This document shows, piece after piece, positions 1 through 9,279 of a stretch of 64,000 bases of DNA. The stretch's first letter is position 1. The number at the start of each line of letters is the position of its first letter. The position numbers and the translations under genes are program-made. Location of the stretch: NCBI GenBank assembly GCA_014529385.2, contig CM043959.1:13486809-13550808 (forward strand). Direction: 5' to 3'. Source of the DNA: Adiantum capillus-veneris (Eukaryota; Streptophyta; Polypodiopsida; Polypodiales; Pteridaceae). The notes under the pieces are model-generated. The model was given only the letters and a program-made list of their open reading frames with translations, made no database searches and was not told where the DNA came from.

Positions 1-200
1 AAAACTAACATCACCTAACTCCAATCTCCAACCATAATTCATAACGAAAACTAAATATCGTTAGACTTAGTAAAATAAGGTCAAACAGTGAAAATTTGCT
101 CTAATTTGTTCATTTTAAGTCCAAAACTTGAAAATAAATCATCAGTGGGCTAGGCAGTCTAGGGGACTAAAGCCATCTAGTTTTCACCCAAAAAAGCCCA

Positions 201-226
201 GGTACTACGATCGCGATCGGTGTACC
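201..226. repeat. Palindrome copy 1 (CGATCGCGATCG core)
   Basis: An imperfect 26-bp palindrome with arms GGTAC...GTACC around the perfect 12-bp palindrome CGATCGCGATCG. It lies in the TE-1 LTR, 5' of the LTR ORF. Function unknown. Confidence 0.9.
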
Positions 227-473
227 TCAGCATCAGATTTTGACCAAAACCTAACAGATATTTTGCACACATCTTGTTCAAGTCACACATCAAGCTTCAA
301 GCCAATTGGACATAAAAAACCCATGAAAAATCAAAGTCTAGTCCAAAACTGCCTTGTAACCGAAAATTTGGACTTATAAACTCAAAAGTGGCTTAAATAA
401 AAGACACAGTGGACCAAAATGACCCTCTAGCTATCAACAAACCACTCATGTGATCAAATGTTATTTTGGCCTC

Positions 474-499
474 TGTACTACGATCGCGATCGGTGTACC
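474..499. repeat. Palindrome copy 2
   Basis: Same 26-bp motif with TGTAC as left arm; the 12-bp core is perfect. It lies about 200 bp before the start of the LTR ORF. Confidence 0.9.
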
Positions 500-698
500 T
501 CAGGCCCAGATTTGGCTCATATTTCAATCAGTCATAGCTCTAGTCTTCCTAGTCCCACTGGGGAAATATGGACAAGAATGGATGAGATTTGTTCAAGTTG
601 TGATCAATTTTAACTTTTAAACTGCTTTTTACTAAAAGTCTAAATGCTACTGGTTGCAAAAGGAAAATCCTAACAGCTTGTGATTCTAATGACCCAGA

Positions 699-2519
699 AT
701 GCCTCGCCAAAAGCAAGCAAGGGAGTGGATTGCAGCACCATATGAAGTGGATGAGCTCTCTACGAACGAAAAAGCTCACATCTCGGATGAAGCACTAGCT
801 CAGATCCCTGCTCACATTTTCATCGCGAAGTTTAGGGATGCTGATGGTGACATGGTAAAGACGACCATCATGCCACGGCAAATATGGAATCTCGACCGAA
901 GGCCGGAGGTCACTGAAGCCCTTTGGGCTATTCATTTGGAACAGTTTTTCAGATTGCAGCCATGGGGAGCAGACTACATGAGGGCCCACGAGCTCGATAC
1001 AATATGATGGGCAAGTGATGCTCACCGACAAGGATGGTTCAAAGGTGAAAGTAAAGATCACAAAGGACATCATCAATGAAGCTTTGCACTTCCTTCCAGG
1101 GCAACACGACCATCTGGCAAAGACCAAGTCACTGGACAACGCGAAGGCGCTTATCAAAGAAAAAGGAAACAAGTACAAGTACAATGACATGATATACGAT
1201 GAGCTGGAGTTACCAATGAGATTGATCTCTCAACATTTCAGGATACAAAAGCCTCCTCGCTACACCGAGCCAATCTTGCACATTGCAGTGGTCATGGCTC
1301 TAGCAACATCTGAAAACAAAACCATTCGATGCGATTATGGTTCTTACATCTTGGAAATCTTGATCGAAGCAAATTTCAAGGGCTCGGCAAAAAAAAAAAG
1401 CTACATGAGCGCATGGCCAATGCTAACAAGAATAGCATACCAAGCTTTGGGAATGATTGAAGACCTGCCGGAGGCCAGTTCTCAAGCGGCCTTAATTAAG
1501 AAAGCAAAGGTGATTGCTCACTCAGTAAGGACGACCACTAGCGCAACATCATCGCGCTCGGTCAAGGCATCCAACAAAAGCTCAAGTGATGAAGAAAAGA
1601 CGGAGACTGAAGCGAGGGAAACTCTCAAGGGTCAAAAGACAAAGGACCATATGAATTTTAAGAAAGCGAGGAGGAAGACACCACCAGACCGCTCGGAGAA
1701 GAAGAAGGGAAAGAAGTATAGTGCCGCAGTCCGAACTTCAAAAAGTATATGTAGAGACCTAACAAAGAATTGAGGAAAGAAGGACAAAGTTGCGGGTTGA
1801 GAGAAAGGCAAGGGCTGCTCTGCAACACAACTAACAGAAAAACGAAGGTTCAAGAAGGAAAGACAAGCAAGAATAGAAGAGGCAGCTCGAATAGAGGTTG
1901 AAAAAAACAAAGGATAGCCGCGGAACAAAAGGTTGCAGAAGTGGAGGTTTCTTCTCAGTCCACTGAAGGAACAAAGGAGAAAGAAGTGGCTGAAGACACG
2001 AACCAGGCAAAGCAACTAAAGAAAGCTCAAAGAGAGAAGAATGTGGAAGTACGACAGGCGGCGGAATTGACTCGCCAAAGAATAATAAAGATTTTAAAGA
2101 AAAGAAAAGCGGACGCGTCTGTTTCACAGCTAAGGGAAGATGCACCGAAAAAGAGGCACGTACAAGAAGTGGAGAAATCACCACCTCCTCCCTTGCCGAA
2201 ATCACCACCTTCTCCCTCGCCAAAATCACCACCTCCTCCTTCGTCGAAATCACCACCTCCTCCTCCATCACCTGCACACAAAGAGTCTGTACCCCCTCCT
2301 GAAGCAAAAGGGTACCAAGAAGCCTGTCAGGCTATGGCTGATTTTGACTACAAAAAAACCTTACAAGATCTGAAAAAACAGTTCCGATGCCAGCACGTGG
2401 TGCTAGAAGAAAAGAAAAGGCTGGTACAGGAGGCTCAACACATGCAAAAATCTGGGCAAGATGAGTTAGAGAGCCTGCGGGCACAACTACGCGTTGGAGA
2501 CTTTAAATCGCTGTTTTGA
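699..2519 (+). pseudogene. LTR-borne ORF: globular N half, charged coiled coil, Ser-Pro-rich C part
   Basis: One long coding region broken by frameshifts near 990-1005 and 1750-1900. It starts with MPRQKQAREW, continues with a roughly 270-residue globular part (motifs FRLQPWG, ELPMRLISQHF, PILHIAVVMALA), then a Lys/Glu/Arg-rich coiled-coil-like stretch, then KSPPPP-type repeats (about 2175-2280) and a second helical stretch (QDLKKQFRCQHVVLEEKK). It ends at TGA 2517-2519. The first frameshift is explained by the other copy: there the segment reads GAACTCATGAGCTC, here it has shrunk to GAGCTC, an 8-base loss between short repeats. The ORF lies wholly inside the LTR, which is unusual. I do not recognise the family; a plant retrotransposon accessory protein is plausible but unproven. 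Confidence 0.7.
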
Positions 2520-2628
2520 GTGTTTAAATGCGTATTTAATGTTGTTTTGACCCTAGGAGAGGCTTCAGGGACCCTAAAACGACCCTTTGGGATGATCTGT
2601 TCACTATTTTTGCTGACTTTGGGATGAA

Positions 2629-2665
2629 CGATCGCGATCTATGTACCTCTCTAGGAGGTACATAG
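2629..2665. repeat. Palindrome copy 3 fused to a perfect hairpin
   Basis: CGATCGCGATC at 2629-2639 runs straight into a perfect inverted repeat with 11-bp arms (CTATGTACCTC at 2639-2649, GAGGTACATAG at 2655-2665) and a 5-base loop. It sits about 70 bp upstream of the TATA-like box. Confidence 0.85.
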
Positions 2666-2734
2666 TGCCCTATAGCTTCCCTTCAAGTTTCGTGCAAATC
2701 CCATATGATTTGCATGGTAAATGGGCGTGATGAC

Positions 2735-2740
2735 TATAAA
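2735..2740 (+). promoter_or_regulatory. TATA-like box in TE-1 LTR
   Basis: TATAAA in the context GACTATAAAGCTGTG, 211 bp upstream of the LTR end, a reasonable distance for a U3/R boundary. This is by position and sequence only. Confidence 0.45.
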
Positions 2741-2950
2741 GCTGTGTAGAAGGACATAGGCAGATTACTTGCCTTTAGTGCGTATGATTTGCTTGCAGAG
2801 TTAGTAGTCGCATGTCATCAAGTTCACTTCATCAGGATTGACACCTTAGTGAGTTTCCATGCCTCATCTTGGTCGCTTCCCTTGTATTGATATTTTATGT
2901 TGATGCGTGAGAGCTATGCTATGGACGTCCGTCGCGGCGACCCGCAAACA

Positions 2951-2970
2951 TTGGCACTGTTGCCGAGGAA
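2951..2970 (+). other. TE-1 primer-binding site
   Basis: TTGGCACTGTTGCCGAGGAA directly follows the LTR end ...CAAACA. It closely resembles the plant Tat/Athila consensus TGGCGCCGTTGCCGGGGA. It fixes the right edge of the 5' LTR. Confidence 0.8.
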
Positions 2971-3489
2971 TGCACCTTAGGTGATGAGTGACCGAGTGTG
3001 CAGTTAGCTTCCTTAAAAGAAGATCAATCCACAAATCCATCTTACACCTCAGTTAGGCTGCTAGACAGGGGTTTAGAGCTTAGTGGAGTCTAGAGTTAGT
3101 GGACCGGCTAGATCCTCTCTTAGGAGATTTAGGGAGCTGTGAGTGAGAGTGTTCAAAGCATTTTTGCTCTTCAATTTCTCTAATTCGATTGAGTACTGAA
3201 ATCTCACCCGAAATCCGTCTTGTTTGTTTTGTTTGATTCATTTCTTTATGTTCTTTCATTTATGTACTTAGGAGTAGGATAAGTAATTCGCATTCCAGTC
3301 AGATTTGGGGCAAAAGTTAGAGTCGAGAAACCAGGAAACCATAACTTTGGCAAAAAGGCCATAAGACTCTGAAATTTAGAAAATTGGACGAAATAGGGTT
3401 GATATTAATTCAAATCACCAAGTGGTAGCACAAAACACTATAAAATACTTGTCAGAGGGAGCATACTAAATTTCATCAGATTTGGCTCA

Positions 3490-3515
3490 AGTACTACGAT
3501 CCCGATCGGTGTACC
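3490..3515. repeat. Palindrome copy 4 (one core change)
   Basis: Same 26-bp motif with the core changed to CGATCCCGATCG. It lies in the leader after the PBS, showing that the motif is not restricted to the LTR. Confidence 0.85.
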
Positions 3516-3913
3516 TCTATGTTAGAATTAGACTAGAATTATTGTGTGCCTTCATGATAAGGTTCTAAACAAGAGCCAGAAACCTCAAAATACCTGTCAA
3601 ACCATCTGAGTATTGATCTAAGTCGGAAATTGATATACTGACATAGAAATTGACTTTCATCAGGATCATATACATCAAATTGGGTATAGACTATACAGAG
3701 GAAGAGCCTGTACACTGGACAACCCGAGATAGCTTCCATATCCCAAAATAAACACCAAAATCAAGTCAAATTGACAGATTCGAGGAAACAGACACTTCCA
3801 ACCAAGAATTGGTAAAAGCTTGACTTTTTGGGGTTTGAATACAAAAGTATTTGGTGGGTAGCCTTAAAATAGCCTAGTGAACAAGCTGGTGAAGTTACAT
3901 CAAATTTGGGCAC

Positions 3914-3939
3914 TGTACTACGATCGCGATCGGTGTACC
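3914..3939. repeat. Palindrome copy 5
   Basis: Perfect 12-bp core with TGTAC / GTACC arms, in the leader about 325 bp before the first gag-side ATG. Confidence 0.9.
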
Positions 3940-4238
3940 TCTGTGCCAGAATTGACTCATTTTCTATCTATTCATAGACCTAGACTATTTAAGATATCAG
4001 GAGTTGTCAAAACCCAAATTGGAGATACTGTCAATAATCTGCAAGCAAAATTGTGTTGAAGTCTTCGTGAAGTTGTTGAGTCTGCTGACAGTTGGAATGA
4101 TACAGTGATCTCATAGCCATCAAGTGTATTCATTTGCAGAGACCGATCAAGTAACAATCCATGCAGTCGTGAGAGTTGGAAGATCACTCCATCTCCAGGT
4201 AAGAGGTTTGGATTCAATCGGTAAATTCCACTTTCTTC

Positions 4239-5404
4239 ATGTTTTTGAGATCGGGAAAACAAATCAACAACCAACACCGAAATTTAGCGGATCAAGCAAG
4301 TGTTTTATCAACGGAGGAGAGTGTAAACCAAGGTGTAGTACGATCGTTAGAGCCGATCCTTGAAGGAAGTATTTCCAATACTTCTTTAGAGAGATCTTAC
4401 GAGTATTTCACGGAACACTTGGGACATTCAAACCTAAACGAAAGAGAAAACATGGCAGCAGGACCTCAAACCCTTCTACCACAATGAAGCTATTGTTCAT
4501 CAAGTATCAGTATGACAACAAGCAAGGTGCCAAGATATACAAAGATGGTATGGACCGCTACTGTGTGAAAATAGAAGATAGACCAAGTGAGTTCAAGGAC
4601 TTAGTGCCTGTGAGCTATAGCGGAGATAGGTACCTAGATGACGAAGGTATCATGTACTTGGTAGTCTTGAATCCTAACATTGTGGACAAGTGGGGATTGA
4701 TGGGCACGAAAGCCAAAGTAGATGAGGAACCTGAGGAGAAATCACCAACAATGAGCTTCCTTGATGCGAGGTTAAGTCGAGAAAACGAAACTTTGAGAGT
4801 CAACACAGACAATGTCTACTTGGGGTTATACAAGTATAATAATGGAGAGCAAGATCTCTATTATAGATGCGAGGAACCCTACGTCGGAGAGTTGACAGAG
4901 CGGAAAAGACTTTATGTCTTCACCTACACAGAGGGATTAGAAACAAAAATCGTCGCATACGACAAATATGGAAGACGATACGCAGCAATCGATAAAAAGG
5001 AGTTGGAAGCATATACGTACTTTGGGGGACCACTCCACCAGTATTATGTCACTCCAAGCCCACAGAGACCAGCACCTACAAATGTCATGCGAGACCCGAT
5101 GGCAACAGGTGGAGAGAGGACTCATGTAGCTGATTCTTTAAGTCAACCTCAGTATTCTATGCCAAACCTCATGGGAACACTACATCTGAGAGAGTCAATG
5201 GCTACGAATCAAGGTAGTGCGGTTCCTATCTCTACACATACCGCAGTAGGTCCGACATTCGCAACCACACCATCACATTTGCCTCCTAGTAGTAGATTCG
5301 TGGCAGGGGAACCAACAAGAGCAACCCACGACATCCATGATGTACGAGAACGATTAAGTCGAGACACGGGAGCATTGAGATTGGTCGCAGACTTAGACAG
5401 ATGA
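4239..5404 (+). pseudogene. TE-1 ORF upstream of gag with Tyr-rich repeated modules
   Basis: It begins MFLRSGKQINN at 4239 (an LRSGK start is common in plant Gypsy Gag). A frameshift near 4485 splits it, and the rest reads to TGA 5402-5404. The second part contains repeated short modules of the form Y-x-D-x-x-G-x-x-Y: IYKDGMDRYCVK, YLDDEGIMYLV, LYKYNNGEQDLYY and VAYDKYGRRYAAID, which suggests repeated small beta-rich units. A Thr/Pro/Ser-rich tail follows. The equivalent region of TE-B (52,425-54,060) has the same kind of modules, so this is a lineage protein and not chance. It sits directly before the capsid-like Gag. Function unknown; it may be an N-terminal part of Gag or a separate protein. 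Confidence 0.65.
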
Positions 5405-5427
5405 GGCCATCCTAGGTAGCGAAGTGC

Positions 5428-6840
5428 ATGCCAAAGAAGTATAGCGGATCAGGGGATCCATATGCCCATGTGTCGCTCCTCAAGCAAGTCTTAAGAGCAG
5501 AGCAGATCACTGATTTTCATACTCAATATGAGGGATTCGGGCTGACCTTGGAAGGGACGGACTTAACATGGTTTCAACCTTTGAACCCTGAAACTTGTCC
5601 GAATATTGAACATGTATTGCGGGAGTTCGCGGAAGAATTCTCAAAACGGGGTATAAAGCATAATACTGTATCACAGATATATGCTTTTAAACAAAAGGAG
5701 AACGAAAAAGTAAAGGAAGCATCCTTGAGATTCAAGCAATACATTGAGAGGTGGCCAAGGAAGAAATTACCGCAGGACGAGAATTGTCTATGCTCTTCAT
5801 TGAAGGACTTACAAACGAAACCTTGAAACAGGACCTTCACTTGAAAGCCTGTAGCACATTTGAACAGGTTACAAGGGAAGCGTTATATCTTGTTGATAAC
5901 TGCAAAGAATATGGGCAAGTGTCAGAGGATACTGATTCAGTAACCAGTGGCTCTTCATCTATTAAGAGTGAACCCTCTACCAAGAAAGATGCTCAGGCTT
6001 CTTTGATGCCTATAGCTGACCAAATGATAGAGGAAGTAACGAAGAGAATGCAACAACATATGAGATCAAATCCGGTGATGAGACAGTCTCAGACGAGGAA
6101 ATGTGACATATGTGGGGGGGATCACACGACCCCGTGGTGCACACAACAGGCGAAAGCACTAGTTGCGAATGGACGAGTAATGAAATGGTGCCCCATAGAG
6201 CAAAAATGGACGAAGCACGGCACTGATGAGTGTTTTTACAACAAAAACTATATGAGGGAAAGGCCGTATGGACCTCCAGCAGGACCACCCCAGCCACCTC
6301 CTCTAAGATATCAAGTTGGGCCAAATGTGAATATGGTAGCAGAAGCAGACAAACCTCAAGCTGTGTTGGGTCAACAACCTCCATTACCACAGGAAAATAG
6401 GGCCATATTAGGTATGCTCAACCTTACGAAGCATCACCAGGAACAAATAATACACCTCCAATTTCTTATTACGAGGAACCGAATGAGCCTTACGTAACTG
6501 AACCTGAACCACAGATGTACGCAGATGAAGCCTATCAAATGTGGGGAAATAACGAGGGTATGGCACCACCAACGTATGTAGCACAACCTTCAAGGGATCA
6601 ATATTTGGTGGACGAAAGAACGCTAATGTTGATTGCGAGCCAGAACTACAAGCCAAGAGGATATCCTAGTAGGGCGGGACAACCTATGGGACCACCTCCT
6701 CAAAATCAACCACCAATTGGACCGTGCTATAACTGTGGAAGTACAAATAAATTGGGAGCGTAGTTGTCCTTCAAAGGCGAAAGAGTGAAAATTTTTGGGT
6801 TTTGTGACGGGGGTGGTGTGAATCACATACTACTAGATTG
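5428..6840 (+). pseudogene. gag: TE-1 Gag (capsid and zinc-binding region)
   Basis: The capsid-like retrotransposon Gag domain is clear: KYSGSGDPYAHVSLLKQVLR, DLTWFQPLNP and FAEEFSKRGIKHNTVSQIYAFKQ. A frameshift near 5800 moves it into the frame holding LFIEGLTNETLKQDLHLKACSTFEQV. The C-terminal half has Cys/His clusters: CDICGGDHTTPWC (about 6101-6139), a CPIEQKWTKHGTDEC cluster (about 6191-6234), then CYNCGS near 6727 that runs into a stop, with Cys residues before the VNHILLDCP stretch near 6820-6841. It would form the virus-like particle and bind element RNA. At least three frame breaks make it non-functional here. Confidence 0.8.
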
Positions 6841-8394
6841 CCCAAGGAATCCGGACAACAAGGGAAAAGCAACTATGAATATTGTGGGGGTGTTACCAAG
6901 TGCAAGCAGTGGATCAGAAACCGAACCCATGGTCCAAATCAATACGATAACCAGAGCCCAAGCCAAGGACTTAGAGAAAAACAAGCCATTGGAAGAAAAG
7001 GTCGAGTTGCAATACCCACAGAAAACGAGAGTTTATCTGTGAGAACACAACGGAAATCCTGGAAGGCGAAACGAAATAGAATGAAAGCAAGAAGGATTAA
7101 AACCCAAGTTGCCATGCAAAATGAATTACATGAAACGAAAGAGCAACTGAAACAAAAAAGAGATAGTAAAACTGCTGAGGACAACAACAAGCCGAGGAAA
7201 GCATCCTCAAGGGGATCAGTCTTGGTCGAGAAAGTGCTAGAGCCTTTAAATGCTCTATTACAAGCGTATGAAGCAAGGCTAAAAACAAACCAAACCTTAG
7301 AGCAGAGATGGTTGACTTATCCTCAACCAAAAGTGGAAACGAAGCGTTTGGAAATGTGTAAACACCTCATTGAAACAGCCCAGGCATTGATGGAACCTAA
7401 TGCGATTAGAACCCCAGAACAAGAAGTGCTGATTCATAAAGAGCAAGAAAAACTGAAGATCGATGAAGCTATATTGTCATTGGATCACCGAGTGGTGCCG
7501 AACACCACTGATGATGCTAAGTCAAGGACTATAATGCCAATTCCAGAAGTGGAAGAACCATGGCCACAACACTTATGGAAAACCATTAGAAATAGAAAGA
7601 ACGGAAGCGCGACGTTACAGTCTGCACCAATTCCTGAGGTTAACATGGTCAACGAATTTTATCCAGGAGATATACAATCACTGTACGGAGATGTAGGAAC
7701 GGAGGCTTCGATGGAAAGCAAAGCTCAATCCCTGAAAACCCTGCCTTCATTTATAGGTGAACACGAGGCACAATTGGAGATAAGATTAGTTCCATCCCAG
7801 ATGAGAGCTATTCCACAAATGATTGACTTAAAAAGTCTTCAAGAGATGCTGTCGACACCTGTAACATGCACAATCACACTGTCAGAACTCTTGAGAGTCA
7901 GACCACACTTATGGGAAGACATGGGGAAACATTTGGAGAACAAAGGAATAAAGATTCCTCTTCATACAAGAAGCCCTATGGTAGAAGAAAAAAAACGGGA
8001 AGGTCAACCCAAAGCCCAACTTGTGCCCATAAACAATGTCGGAGATTACCGTGAAGGTGAGGAAGGTAATACAACCTTACCTGTCGAATATCAGGATATA
8101 AAGGCGATAGCTATCCTAGACAGTGGAGCGAGAGTTGCGATTGCTACAAAGCAAATCTGGCAGAAATGGGGCCGTCCAGCTCTGAGAAAGACAAGAATGA
8201 AAGTGCAACTCGCAGATGGGTATGTAGGGAGACCATTGGGAGTCCTGGACCAAATAGTTGTAACTTCGTGTGGAATTAACTTCGAGCACACCTTTGCCGT
8301 GGTAGATTTCGAAAAAACGAACAACTTTGACATTTTTTTGGGGCGACCTTTTATGCGTCAACTCAAAATGATACAAGATTGGGGGTACGACTAA
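6838..8394 (+). CDS. TE-1 Gag-Pol linker and aspartic protease
   Basis: A 518-residue open stretch. The first two thirds are charged and low-complexity (KRNRMKARRIKTQ, ETKEQLKQKRDS) with no recognised fold. The last 110 residues are a retropepsin: the catalytic DSGA is in AIAILDSGARVAIATK (about 8107-8154), followed by VQLADGYVGRPLG and the C-terminal FDIFLGRPFMRQLKMIQDWG. It would cut the Gag-Pol polyprotein. It shares a frame with the RT ORF at 9280, so the original polyprotein probably ran through. The active-site triad is intact, in contrast to the second protease-like domain at 12,581. Start chosen from the ORF limit, not from a convincing initiation site. Confidence 0.75.
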   Translation: MPKESGQQGKSNYEYCGGVTKCKQWIRNRTHGPNQYDNQSPSQGLREKQAIGRKGRVAIPTENESLSVRTQRKSWKAKRNRMKARRIKTQVAMQNELHETKEQLKQKRDSKTAEDNNKPRKASSRGSVLVEKVLEPLNALLQAYEARLKTNQTLEQRWLTYPQPKVETKRLEMCKHLIETAQALMEPNAIRTPEQEVLIHKEQEKLKIDEAILSLDHRVVPNTTDDAKSRTIMPIPEVEEPWPQHLWKTIRNRKNGSATLQSAPIPEVNMVNEFYPGDIQSLYGDVGTEASMESKAQSLKTLPSFIGEHEAQLEIRLVPSQMRAIPQMIDLKSLQEMLSTPVTCTITLSELLRVRPHLWEDMGKHLENKGIKIPLHTRSPMVEEKKREGQPKAQLVPINNVGDYREGEEGNTTLPVEYQDIKAIAILDSGARVAIATKQIWQKWGRPALRKTRMKVQLADGYVGRPLGVLDQIVVTSCGINFEHTFAVVDFEKTNNFDIFLGRPFMRQLKMIQDWGYD

Positions 8395-8433
8395 ATTTAC
8401 CTAAGGCATGAGGAGCTGATAACGAAGATCAAC

Positions 8434-9066
8434 ATGAAGGATCACAGCTATAGAGACGTTGCAAAACACCCAGTTCACGAATTTGAGTCAACCACAGTGA
8501 ATGAAAAAGAAATACCGGCGTGGTTACAAATGAAAGCACATGTCTGGATGTGTGGAGCATCTGATTGTGGAGACTTAATCAAAGAGGAATGTGTGTTAGA
8601 AAGGTCAGTAGAAGACGAGGCTTATCTCCCAAAACCTTTCCCTGAACATTTATTTGAGCCATTTGGGTGGACTCAAATATTGTCAACCTTGGATGTATGT
8701 GTTAATGAATGCACGCCTACAAAATTTTATGATGATGAAGGATACGACCTAGTAACATTGCAAATGGCTAGCGTCATCCTTGAGTCAGGATCCGACTGCG
8801 AGGAACAAGAAGAACCACTACGTGAGACTGAGTGTAAAAGAATAGTCGATGAGATATCTGTATTGGACGATAGTAATCGAACAGAGGAGGAATTCACAGA
8901 CTCACTAAGCGATGACCTTCCATCACTGGGTGATGAAATCCAAATGATAGATGCTGATGACAAAAGATCAAGTGGATCAGAGACGAATAGGAAGTATCTG
9001 TCGAGACCGGACAGGTTTTACGACTTTCCTAACCAAAAACCTAGTCGACAAGAGCGGTATAGATAA
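8434..9066 (+). CDS. TE-1 acidic spacer between protease and RT
   Basis: An open stretch in the same frame as protease and RT. It is acidic (ESGSDCEEQEEPLRETE, SLSDDLPSLGDEIQMIDADD) and has no recognised motif. Spacers of this kind occur between PR and RT in plant Tat-type elements. It ends at TAA 9064-9066; the next 210 bp up to 9280 have several stops in this frame. Best read as part of a decayed polyprotein, not an independent gene. Confidence 0.55.
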   Translation: MKDHSYRDVAKHPVHEFESTTVNEKEIPAWLQMKAHVWMCGASDCGDLIKEECVLERSVEDEAYLPKPFPEHLFEPFGWTQILSTLDVCVNECTPTKFYDDEGYDLVTLQMASVILESGSDCEEQEEPLRETECKRIVDEISVLDDSNRTEEEFTDSLSDDLPSLGDEIQMIDADDKRSSGSETNRKYLSRPDRFYDFPNQKPSRQERYR

Positions 9067-9279
9067 AAGAGAAAAAGGAAATCAAGAGCGAATAAGCATA
9101 AACCCATGCCTCTTGTCAATGAAAAATAGGGATATCTAAGGCTTGTAAAAGCTGATGATTGTGTCAAAGACAAGGTCATTGGCCGGTTTATAAAAAATAA
9201 ACCATGGAAAAAAAACAAGAAGAACAAGCGCAAAAAGCAAACGACTGAGACACATTAGGAGGGGGAAACAGGGTCTAGA

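Larger units (their letters stand above)
1..2950 (+). mobile_element. TE-1 5' LTR (left end outside window)
   Basis: The segment ends ...CCCGCAAACA at 2950 and is followed directly by a Tat/Athila-type primer-binding site, so its right edge is an LTR 3' end. Bases 1-2090 recur at about 15,308-17,360, after the pol region, as expected for an LTR pair. The LTR is therefore at least 2.95 kb and its start lies left of the window. It contains a large ORF (699-2519), three CGATCGCGATCG-type palindromes and a TATA-like box near its right end. The two copies differ by many substitutions and small indels, so the insertion is not recent. I infer the LTR status from PBS adjacency plus the duplicated copy; the TG start was not seen. 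Confidence 0.75.
2971..4238 (+). other. TE-1 untranslated leader
   Basis: A 1.27-kb leader with no supported coding sequence; the few short ORFs look like chance. The first 200 bp resemble the TE-B leader after its PBS (ACCGAG..., CTAGATCCTTC-type words). It carries palindrome copies at 3490-3515 and 3914-3939 and a good plant 5' splice-site match, CAG|GTAAGA, at 4196-4204. Confidence 0.65.

Noticed and set aside
1831..2307. Minus-strand ORFs opposite the KSPPPP repeats (Gly/Asp-rich and VISxxEEVV frames)
   Set aside because: Shadows of the plus-strand repeat; they do not survive as frames in the other LTR copy.
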